Of a stretch of 64,000 bases of DNA, positions 56,338 through 63,237 are shown piece after piece; within the stretch, counting starts at the first letter, position 1; each line of letters begins with the position of its first letter. The stretch covers positions 744,001 through 808,000 of the forward strand of contig JADJGA010000011.1 of the NCBI GenBank assembly GCA_016708265.1, in the 5' to 3' direction. Both the position numbers and the translations under genes were made by a program. The notes below the pieces were generated by a model. The model ran no database searches. It saw nothing but the letters and a program-made list of their open reading frames with translations, and had not been told where the DNA came from. The DNA comes from Saprospiraceae bacterium. GTDB lineage: Bacteria; Bacteroidota; Bacteroidia; Chitinophagales; Saprospiraceae.

Positions 56338-57612
56338 CTAAATGTGTGATGTCGCTATTTTTTGTTCATTTTGTTTCAACAAAAACGGCAAAATGGCAAA
56401 GAAAATATAATAATGCCGAAAATGAAATGAACCAAGACAAACTGACTCAAATAAAAAATAAATTAACAGCAATATTAAAGGATGTGAATTTACATAATTG
56501 GTAATTCTAACAATCTTTGATATTGTGTAAAATAATAAAATCAAAAAAAGAATATACAAAAATCCCAATTCAGAAGCTATACCCAAATATGAATCTGTAG
56601 GTCTATAAAGTTCAAATTTCTCAGGATAATATTTTTTCTTAACCAGATTTTTTAATTCTGATTGAAAATTATTTATACCAATTCCGGTTAAATAATTATC
56701 TTTAAAAATTAAATATCCCCCGTTTAATACTGCAAAATAGGTCGTTCCATAGACATTTATTCCATTATTGGATATTATCGGCTCATCAATCAATAAGCTT
56801 TTATTATTAAAAACATCCTCATTCGCTTTAAAGGAAATATAAAATAAGCTTAATACCAAATACATAATACCAAAAAACATTAATATCAGCTTTTTGAAAT
56901 ACAATTTAGTAATAAATTTATCCAATGAAAAAATTAGCAGAATAGATATCAACAATATTGCTTCTTTAGTTAATGAAAGAAGTGCAATAACAGATATCAT
57001 CAATATCTTGTTTAAAGGAAGTCTCTTTAGGGATTTTAACAAACATACAAAAAAACAAATTACTGAAATATAAAGATTTGGGGAGTAACTGAACCCTTTT
57101 ATTCTGAAAACATCTCCAAAATATGGATAATTATCGTATTTGAGAACATATTTTTCTGTGAAATTAAAATAATATAAAAGTAATCCCAAAAACCCGGCAA
57201 AAGTCAATATCCAAAATGCAACTTCTGCAGCATAACCCAGAATCCTGTAAAGCCTGTCTTTTCTAATGTTCAATAGCAAAATTGAGAATACAAAATACAG
57301 TAAAATTACATATATTGATTCAATCACCATTATTGCCACCTGAGGTTGCTGGTGGGTAAAATAATTAATAATCAGAATGATGATAAGGAAGGCAAAAGAA
57401 TAATCTAATAAACCAAATTGAGGAAATTTGATTTCTTTATAATTAGTTGCAATATATCCAACTGTCATTAAAAAAAGTAGCTCAGTCAGCTGGATGTTTT
57501 GTTTGATATAAGGGATATCAATCAGGTGAGTTAATATTACCGAAATTAATACACTGATAGTTAAAAACTCAGCTATATTAGTTTTGAAATATTTATAAAT
57601 TATTTTTTGCAA
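56338..57612 (-). CDS. O-antigen ligase/polymerase-like membrane protein
   Basis: A 424-residue polytopic membrane protein with ten or more helices and a large extracytoplasmic loop between helices near ~265-325 (GINVYGTTYFAVLNGGYLIFKDNYLTGIGINNFQ), typical of the Wzy/WaaL family. It would polymerise or ligate surface polysaccharide. The first codon is TTG (complement of 57610-57612). Its first ~13 codons and its upstream region are repeated at 59121-59198. It lies between menD and the DUF4143 block. Confidence 0.82.
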   Translation of the reverse strand: MQKIIYKYFKTNIAEFLTISVLISVILTHLIDIPYIKQNIQLTELLFLMTVGYIATNYKEIKFPQFGLLDYSFAFLIIILIINYFTHQQPQVAIMVIESIYVILLYFVFSILLLNIRKDRLYRILGYAAEVAFWILTFAGFLGLLLYYFNFTEKYVLKYDNYPYFGDVFRIKGFSYSPNLYISVICFFVCLLKSLKRLPLNKILMISVIALLSLTKEAILLISILLIFSLDKFITKLYFKKLILMFFGIMYLVLSLFYISFKANEDVFNNKSLLIDEPIISNNGINVYGTTYFAVLNGGYLIFKDNYLTGIGINNFQSELKNLVKKKYYPEKFELYRPTDSYLGIASELGFLYILFLILLFYTISKIVRITNYVNSHPLILLLIYFLFESVCLGSFHFRHYYIFFAILPFLLKQNEQKIATSHI

Positions 57613-57650
57613 GTTTCGCTAAAGTAATCTAAGGTAATATGTTAAGTTCA
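57573..57650. repeat. Direct repeat, copy A (5' end of the O-antigen gene)
   Basis: 78 bp with a matching copy at 59121-59198. It includes three exact stretches: 57582-57599, 57601-57615 and the 25 bp 57626-57650. It spans the leader and first codons (MQKIIYKYFK) of the membrane protein. Confidence 0.9.
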
Positions 57651-57746
57651 CCAGAATAGTGTTGCCCATAACCATCAAAATTGATGCTGGAATCAAATCT
57701 TATTTTTTATGTACGATTCGTATTAAAACCTTATTGTTAGGACAAG

Positions 57747-58892
57747 TTATGTAATAAAATCCAAATAATTGTTCTGAGTTATCAGGTTAAATTCTGCTGA
57801 TGAATAATTAGCTTGCCAGCCTCCAGGGCATTTGACCTTTTTCAAAGGGTTCCATTTGAATTCATAAGCTGCAAGATTGGAATTGTATTCTTCAATCCAG
57901 TCAATCTCCTGATGATCATAAGTTCTCCAGAAATAAAAGCTGGTGTTATTATTATTGTAATTCAGAAATTTTATTCTTTCGCTGACAAGGTAATTTTCCC
58001 ACAATTCACCTGTATCATTTCTAAAATTGAGCAAATTAAAATTCCTGATCAATGCATTCCGGATACCGTTATCCAAAAAATACCATTTACTCATTTTCGA
58101 AATCTCTTTTCTGTGATTTTTACTAAATGATTTCACTTCCAGCAAAACAAATACTTTGGAAATCATGTTGAGGTACTTTTCCACTGTTGCTTTGGAAAGA
58201 TCAATACTATTACTTAATTCAGGAATGGAAACTTCTTTACCAATCTGAAATGCAATCAGTTTCAAAAGACTGTATATTTTCTTAGAATTCCTTATTCCGT
58301 CAAACTCAAGAATATCCTTCAATAAATAATCATTTACAAGCTCGTATAAATAATTTTCCTTCTTTTTAAGGTCAGGAATTTGTACTAACTCAGGATATGC
58401 CCCATAAATCAAGCGCAAAGGAAGATTTTCACTTATTGTCTTTAAATCTTCATATTTATTTAGTTCCATTTGAGCTATGGGGAATAATTGGTAAGTTTTT
58501 TTTCTGCCTACCAATGGTTCTCCCATTTTTAAACCTAAGTCAAAAATAGATGAACCTGTGACTATAACAAAAATATCAGGTATGTTATCAACTATCAATT
58601 TAAGCTTCAGTCCTATATCTTCAATCTTCTGAGCTTCATCGATGATAAGATATTTTTTATTAATAAGCAATCTGGTATAATTTGAGACTGACCTTTCTTG
58701 CAATAATTGCTGATCATTAACATCTTCACCATTTAAAAAGATGATTTCATTTTTGAGAATGTCTTGCATCAATACTTTCAGCAATATAGATTTGCCAACT
58801 CTTCTGGCACCTATTATCATTGTAACTTTATTTGCTTCAATTTCCTTTCGGATTCTTGATTCTATAGTCCTGTTTATGAAAAAATCATTCAT
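57747..58892 (-). CDS. AAA ATPase with DUF4143 domain
   Basis: A 381-residue P-loop protein. Walker A is GARRVGKS (residues ~28-35), Walker B YLIIDEAQK (~81-89), sensor region VIVTGSSIFDL. The winged-helix region (LSNSIDLSKATVEKYLNM) is followed by DUF4143 with a PD-(D/E)XK-like pattern (QEIDWIEE ... AAYEFKW), where the catalytic-type Asp, Glu and Lys are all visible. Function of this abundant family is uncertain. The gene lies alone in a 1.5-kb block between direct repeats, with a palindrome and a TAAATTTG element (58909-58916) upstream. Confidence 0.9.
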   Translation of the reverse strand: MNDFFINRTIESRIRKEIEANKVTMIIGARRVGKSILLKVLMQDILKNEIIFLNGEDVNDQQLLQERSVSNYTRLLINKKYLIIDEAQKIEDIGLKLKLIVDNIPDIFVIVTGSSIFDLGLKMGEPLVGRKKTYQLFPIAQMELNKYEDLKTISENLPLRLIYGAYPELVQIPDLKKKENYLYELVNDYLLKDILEFDGIRNSKKIYSLLKLIAFQIGKEVSIPELSNSIDLSKATVEKYLNMISKVFVLLEVKSFSKNHRKEISKMSKWYFLDNGIRNALIRNFNLLNFRNDTGELWENYLVSERIKFLNYNNNNTSFYFWRTYDHQEIDWIEEYNSNLAAYEFKWNPLKKVKCPGGWQANYSSAEFNLITQNNYLDFIT

Positions 58893-58955
58893 TAAAAAAT
58901 ATTTAATGCAAATTTATCACTAAATACTAATATTGCGGTAATTTAGCAATTATAT

Positions 58956-58981
58956 TTACCAAATTAACGTTAATTTGGTAA
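58956..58981. promoter_or_regulatory. 26-bp perfect palindrome
   Basis: TTACCAAATTAAC (58956-58968) is followed at once by its exact reverse complement (58969-58981), with no spacer. It lies 64-89 bp upstream of the DUF4143 start and ~40 bp upstream of a -7-like element, so an operator for a dimeric regulator is the simplest reading. Confidence 0.7.
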
Positions 58982-59046
58982 TTACGATTCATAATTTTAC
59001 GTAAAATATCTTCAAGCTATGTAAAAATAAGGGTTTAGGAGCTATG

Positions 59047-59148
59047 TCACATCTTCTGGTCGAGGTTTTTACCTGTTTCGATATGTTCGAAATGAGGTAA
59101 TGTTTTTGCAAACCATTTTACTATATCTGATTTTGAAATATTTATAAA
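59047..59148 (-). pseudogene. Possible C-terminal remnant of an unknown gene
   Basis: A 33-codon frame without a start, read from the edge of repeat copy B, ending SDIVKWFAKTLPHFEH..., IETGKNLDQKM, stop. It reads like the conserved tail of a protein rather than random sequence, but I cannot name the family. It sits downstream of the truncated copy of the O-antigen gene start. Confidence 0.35.
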
Positions 59149-59198
59149 CTATTTTTTGCAAGTTATAAAAAGGAATCTAAGGTAATATGTTAAGTTCA
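59121..59198. repeat. Direct repeat, copy B (orphan 5' end of the O-antigen gene)
   Basis: 78 bp matching 57573-57650. On the minus strand it gives TTG CAA AAA ATA and then the residues VYKYFK before diverging. It lies 10-88 bp beyond the acyltransferase stop, so this may be the original junction and the 57.65-59.12 kb block a later insertion or duplication product. Confidence 0.9.
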
Positions 59199-59208
59199 AA
59201 TGTTAAAA

Positions 59209-59763
59209 CTAAGATTGTATTATATCGCTATGTTTTTTTATATCAGTTTCATTTTTAGAATACAAAACTTTACATGGATTGCCTGAACATACAGTACATT
59301 CAGGTATATCTTTTGTTACAACAGAATTTCCACCGATTACAGCTTGTCTTCCGATCTTAACTCCAGGCACAATAATAACATTGCTTCCTATCCAAACTCC
59401 ATCTTCAATAATCACATCTCCCATTTTTAAAGGTCTGAGATTTTCATTTCCAGTTGGAATTCCAGGATCATGGGTCACTGCCAATAATGTTACATTGTGT
59501 CCCAAAGCACACCATTTACCAATTTGGACTTTTGCATTTATATTCGATGAAATATAACCACTATTAAAATAGCTGTTATCACCAATAGAGAAATTTTCAC
59601 CAACTATTGTCAAATCACCAATAATAGCAGAAGACGGAATCCTGTACTTGGCTCTTTGTAAAAGTACTCTACCCTTTTTCCCGCTTTTAATGATAAATGC
59701 ACAAAAAACAAGGAAAGCTTTATGAGGAGAAGTAATTATTGAAAACCAATTCATGAAGTTCAT
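59209..59763 (-). CDS. Hexapeptide-repeat O-acyltransferase
   Basis: A 184-residue left-handed beta-helix transferase of the maltose/galactoside/WcaF-type. Hexapeptide repeats run from ~50 to ~165 (IGDLTIVGENFSIGDNSYF, VQIGKWCALGHNVTLLAVTHDP with catalytic-type His, GVWIGSNVIIVPGVKIGRQAVIGGNSVVT). A short hydrophobic N-terminus is present. It probably O-acetylates a sugar of the surface polysaccharide. Start overlaps the previous gene's stop by 4 nt. Confidence 0.9.
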   Translation of the reverse strand: MNFMNWFSIITSPHKAFLVFCAFIIKSGKKGRVLLQRAKYRIPSSAIIGDLTIVGENFSIGDNSYFNSGYISSNINAKVQIGKWCALGHNVTLLAVTHDPGIPTGNENLRPLKMGDVIIEDGVWIGSNVIIVPGVKIGRQAVIGGNSVVTKDIPECTVCSGNPCKVLYSKNETDIKKHSDIIQS

Positions 59764-60410
59764 TTTTTAATAGTTCTTCCCGGGTTACCAACGACAGTAA
59801 TATCATCCGGGATATCAAACAAAACAACAGTTCCAGCTCCAATTGTCACATTATTTCCGATTGTTATTCCAGGTTTGATTACGGAATTTGCACCGATAAA
59901 ACTATAATTGCCAACTCTGACATTACCACATAAGACACTGCCGGGACCTAAATGGGAAAAATGGCCAAGAGTGCATTCATGTTCTATTATTGATCCTGTA
60001 TTACATATTGCTCCATTTCCAACTGATGTTAAAGGATTTACTATTGATCCTGCTGCAAACATAGTCCCATATCCTATATCGCATTTTTCTGAAATCACAG
60101 ATTTGAAATGTCTTATAGTTAAAGGGGCATTTATTCCTTTTTCCATCAAAGCGCTTATTATACTGCCTCTGATCTTATTATCTCCAATTGAAACAAACCA
60201 GTTATTATTATTTAAATACTCTGTTGCTTCATCTGAGTTTTCATCTCCTAAATAAACAAGGTTATAAGGATTCTTTGATTTTTCATTTCTGTCAAAATAT
60301 CCGTATATATCCTGATCATTGCTTTTAAAAATATCACAAACAACAAATGCATGTCCTGAATAAGCTATAATGAGATTCTTGTTTTTCAAATTTAAGTCTT
60401 GATTATTCAT
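59760..60410 (-). CDS. NeuD/PglD-like sugar acyltransferase
   Basis: A 216-residue protein with an N-terminal Rossmann-like sugar-nucleotide domain (IAYSGHAFVVCDIFKSNDQDIYGYFD) and a C-terminal left-handed beta-helix (from ~95: CDIGYGTMFAAGSIVNPLTSVG, HECTLGHFSHLGPGS with the family His, GNNVTIGAGTVVLFDIPDDITVVGNP). PglD/NeuD enzymes N-acetylate amino sugars. Next to a LegC-like aminotransferase this fits 4-amino-sugar acetylation (inference). Confidence 0.9.
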   Translation of the reverse strand: MNNQDLNLKNKNLIIAYSGHAFVVCDIFKSNDQDIYGYFDRNEKSKNPYNLVYLGDENSDEATEYLNNNNWFVSIGDNKIRGSIISALMEKGINAPLTIRHFKSVISEKCDIGYGTMFAAGSIVNPLTSVGNGAICNTGSIIEHECTLGHFSHLGPGSVLCGNVRVGNYSFIGANSVIKPGITIGNNVTIGAGTVVLFDIPDDITVVGNPGRTIKK

Positions 60411-60613
60411 TATAATTCACTGATTATTTTAACAATTCTTTCAGAAGTTTTCCCATCCCAAAGTTCGGGAATACTGCCCTTTTTCCAATGTCCGGAAATC
60501 ATTTTTCGGGGGGGGGGGGGTTTTCTTGCTTTTTTAATTTTGAGATTAGCCAATAATGAGTCAATCATTGTATTTCCAACAAAAAAAATTTTATCTTCTC
60601 TGACTGTTTTCAT
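60410..60613 (-). pseudogene. Remnant of UDP-GlcNAc 2-epimerase (WecB-like)
   Basis: Only 67 codons survive of a normally ~370-residue enzyme. The first part VREDKIFFVGNTMIDSLLAN matches the middle of WecB and the last part SIPELWDGKTSERIVKII its extreme C-terminus. The two are joined across a run of 13 G (60508-60520, C on the coding strand), encoding a run of Pro. Both the N-terminal ~180 residues and ~120 internal residues are missing. It cannot be active. Deletion or assembly error are both possible. Confidence 0.75.
60508..60520. repeat. Homopolymer of 13 G
   Basis: An uninterrupted G run in a very AT-rich region, exactly at the junction inside the epimerase remnant. No other G or C run of this length occurs in the window. 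Confidence 0.95.
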
Positions 60614-60757
60614 TTGAAATTTGTGTCAAATATGTGTTTATTCATATAATTTTAATTAAGGAAATTACTGTAAAACAAAATGTAAAAAATTAAAATCGTG
60701 AAATAATTGTCAATCTTCTCAATCTAAATTTATGTTAAAGCAGTCGAAAAGGGAAGA

Positions 60758-60940
60758 TCAAAAACAGGATTTAATAGTATGTGCAACCAAACTCAATTCT
60801 TCATCTGAAATATTAGTAGAGCAGGGTATACTCAAACAAGAAGAATATATCTGATCAGAAACATCATTATGATTTATATAAATAGCTTTTTTAAACATTT
60901 TCAGTTGATTCATTGGCACCCAGAATGGTCTTGACTGCAT
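60758..60940 (-). CDS. LegC-like aminotransferase, C-terminal part (frameshifted)
   Basis: 60 codons giving the end of a DegT/DnrJ/EryC1 aminotransferase: QSRPFWVPMNQLKMFKKA and SSCLSIPCSTNISDEELSLVA. The ATG at its start falls at the homopolymer A8 (T8 at 60940-60947 on the plus strand), where one extra A would join it to the upstream frame as NEKKMQSRPFW. It is therefore the tail of the preceding gene, not a separate protein. Confidence 0.82.
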   Translation of the reverse strand: MQSRPFWVPMNQLKMFKKAIYINHNDVSDQIYSSCLSIPCSTNISDEELSLVAHTIKSCF

Positions 60941-61887
60941 TTTTTTTCATTCAATATCTTAAGTAATTCCTTTTGCTTTTTAGTTTTAAATGTAAATAGC
61001 CAATAATTCGGATTTACTTCAGGAAGCACTTTTTGAAATGAAATATCCCCTGTAGATGAAAGGGTATTTTTATAAAATGTATCTATTTCATGTTTTCGTT
61101 TAATAAAATCAGGTAACTGTTCCATTTGGGCAACACCCATTGCTGCCAATACATTAACAAGACGGTAATTATATCCTATTTCGTCGTGGATATATTCAAA
61201 CGGATCACATTTTGCCTGTGTGGTAAGGTGTTTTGCTCTTTTTGCAAGATCTTCATCATTGGTTACAATTACACCTCCTCCTCCAGTGGTTATAATTTTA
61301 TTTCCGTTAAATGAAAAACTGCCTAAAATACCAAAAGAACCGGAATGTCTATTATTAAAATATGATCCCAATGCCTCTGTTGCATCTTCAACGACATGCA
61401 ATTTATATCTTGTGGCGATACCGGTCAGTTTATCCATGTCACACATGTTACCTAAAACATGGACAGGCATGATTGCAGGTATCCTTCTGTTGTTTTTCTT
61501 TAAAAATGAATGATTTCCCTTTATATAAGTATCGTTTTCGAGAAATTCTTCTAAAAGATTGAGATCCATCTGCCAGGTTTCGGGATCAATATCCATCAGT
61601 ATAGGATCAGCTTTAGTATATTTAATTGAATTCAAACTTGCAATAAAAGTCACATTAGGAACAATTACATAATCATTTCTTTTTACTCCAAGCAGTTCAA
61701 GCGAAATATGTAAAGCCGACGTTCCATTTGAAGCTGCTACTCCATATTTGCATCCGGCAAATTCAGCTACCATCTGTTCGAATTTATTGACATAAGACCC
61801 TACCGAAGATACCCACTGAGTATCAAGGCAATCCTTCACATATTTCCATTCATTGCCTGAAATATTAGGACCTGATAAAAGTATCAT
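60910..61887 (-). CDS. LegC-like PLP aminotransferase, main part (frameshifted)
   Basis: 325 residues of a DegT/DnrJ/EryC1 family, LegC-type enzyme that installs an amino group on a nucleotide-bound 4-keto sugar. GPNISGNEWKYVKDCLDTQW opens the protein, SNGTSALHISLELLGV binds phosphate, VVEDATEALGS holds the PLP-contacting Asp, and the Schiff-base Lys is in SFNGNKIITTGGGG. It ends out of frame at KKCSQDHSGCQ; the missing ~55 residues are in the -1 frame. The ATG follows the SDR stop by one base. Confidence 0.9.
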   Translation of the reverse strand: MILLSGPNISGNEWKYVKDCLDTQWVSSVGSYVNKFEQMVAEFAGCKYGVAASNGTSALHISLELLGVKRNDYVIVPNVTFIASLNSIKYTKADPILMDIDPETWQMDLNLLEEFLENDTYIKGNHSFLKKNNRRIPAIMPVHVLGNMCDMDKLTGIATRYKLHVVEDATEALGSYFNNRHSGSFGILGSFSFNGNKIITTGGGGVIVTNDEDLAKRAKHLTTQAKCDPFEYIHDEIGYNYRLVNVLAAMGVAQMEQLPDFIKRKHEIDTFYKNTLSSTGDISFQKVLPEVNPNYWLFTFKTKKQKELLKILNEKKCSQDHSGCQ

Positions 61888-61888
61888 A

Positions 61889-62551
61889 TTATATATTTCT
61901 GAATTTTTCTGAATAGGAATCAGTTATCAATCCCGACTGCATGATTTTATAGATTTCCCTGATTCCGTCAGGAACTCTTTTCGTTATTGTAAACCCAAGT
62001 TCGTCTTTTATTTTATCGCTATTGACTCTGTAATCCCTTGGGTCTTCAGCAGCTTCCACATATACAGCTTTTGTCCACGGAATAACTTTTGCAATTTCTT
62101 CCATTAAATTCCTTTTTGTATAATTTTCAGCTGTGTTTCCTACATTGAAAACCTCCGATTTTATCTTTTCTTCTTCAGATTCAATGGTCAGTACAACAGC
62201 TCTGGCAAGATCATCAACATGGCAATATGGCCTGTTGAATTCAGGTCCCCAGATCTCCTGTTCACCATGTAAAAATACATTTCTGGTAAATTCATTAACT
62301 GTAAGATCGAATCTGATCCTTGGCGAAAAACCATATACGGTGGAAAATCTCAAAGCAGTTGCACACATTGAAGAATTTTTCATGTCATCCAAAAGCCATT
62401 TTTCAAAAGCGACTTTCAACTCCGCATAAAGTGAAACTGGCTTCAATTCAGAAGTTTCAATGACAAAAGAATCTGGATCTGACATTTTTCCATAGTTTGA
62501 ACATGTTGAGGCAAAAACAAAGCGCCTGACACCAGCTTTTTCTGCAGCCAT
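61889..62551 (-). CDS. NAD-dependent sugar epimerase (SDR), C-terminal part (frameshifted)
   Basis: 220 residues with the catalytic part of an extended SDR: FASTCSNYG, the YxxxK in SLYAELKVAFE, RFSTVYGFSPR and FNVGNTAENYT. One extra A in the short A run (plus-strand T5, 62559-62563) joins it to the upstream N-terminal half as SASKNTFMAAEKAGVRR, the expected family sequence. It acts on a nucleotide sugar in the surface polysaccharide pathway. Confidence 0.87.
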   Translation of the reverse strand: MAAEKAGVRRFVFASTCSNYGKMSDPDSFVIETSELKPVSLYAELKVAFEKWLLDDMKNSSMCATALRFSTVYGFSPRIRFDLTVNEFTRNVFLHGEQEIWGPEFNRPYCHVDDLARAVVLTIESEEEKIKSEVFNVGNTAENYTKRNLMEEIAKVIPWTKAVYVEAAEDPRDYRVNSDKIKDELGFTITKRVPDGIREIYKIMQSGLITDSYSEKFRNI

Positions 62552-62865
62552 GAAAGTATTTTTGAAGCTGATCCGTTTACTTCCAGGGCTTCATCTGCAA
62601 ACTTTTTGCATGCCGGATCTCCAACTATAGCTGCAAGATGAGCCACAGCATAAATATCTTTCATGGATTTTTCCAAATCATCACTATTTCTGATATCGCC
62701 TTTTATAAATTCAAAATTAGGATTCTGAGAAACATCATAAAGTGCATCGCCACCAAATTTAAGAGAATCTAAAACTCTTACAAAATAGCCTTTATCCAGC
62801 AATTGTCTGACTAATACACTTCCTATATAACCTGCACCACCTGTTACTAATATTTTTTTTGTCAT
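62443..62865 (-). CDS. NAD-dependent sugar epimerase (SDR), N-terminal part (frameshifted)
   Basis: Residues 1-~100 are the NAD-binding half of an extended SDR: VTGGAGYIGSVLVRQLLDKG (residues ~7-26), LDSLKFGG, KGDIRNSDDL and HLAAIVGDP. After ASKIL the frame turns to nonsense (SWLQKKLVSG onward) because the true sequence continues in the other frame. Real reading probably covers 62865 to 61889 as one ~325-residue gene. The 372-bp AT-rich gap upstream shows no gene. Confidence 0.87.
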   Translation of the reverse strand: MTKKILVTGGAGYIGSVLVRQLLDKGYFVRVLDSLKFGGDALYDVSQNPNFEFIKGDIRNSDDLEKSMKDIYAVAHLAAIVGDPACKKFADEALEVNGSASKILSWLQKKLVSGALFLPQHVQTMEKCQIQILLSLKLLN

Positions 62866-63237
62866 ATATAATTATTTACGAAAATATTGATTTATTATGT
62901 TTATAAGTTTTCAATCATAATTATTATCTTCATGTTTCATTAATTTAAAACAATATACATAAAATAAAAAAAATTGAAATTGATCTAACTGAAAACTACA
63001 AAAGGAATAGATTTATTTTGAGTTTTGACATAATTAAAGTCAAAAATTAATTCACAGATTTTAAAATTAGTGAATTCATATAGTAGTCCAATTCTATATT
63101 GTCCATTAATTAATTTAGGATATTGAGTGAATGATTAAAATTATTCTAATTAATTTGAAGCGTGTTATGTGGACAAACTTTTGGAAATTATATAAGTGCG
63201 CAATTGCTTAAAAAAATATTTGTTTTATATTTAAATA

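Noticed and set aside
57573..59198. Insertion sequence or transposon
   Set aside because: There is no transposase, recombinase or terminal inverted repeat; only 78-bp direct repeats and one palindrome are seen.
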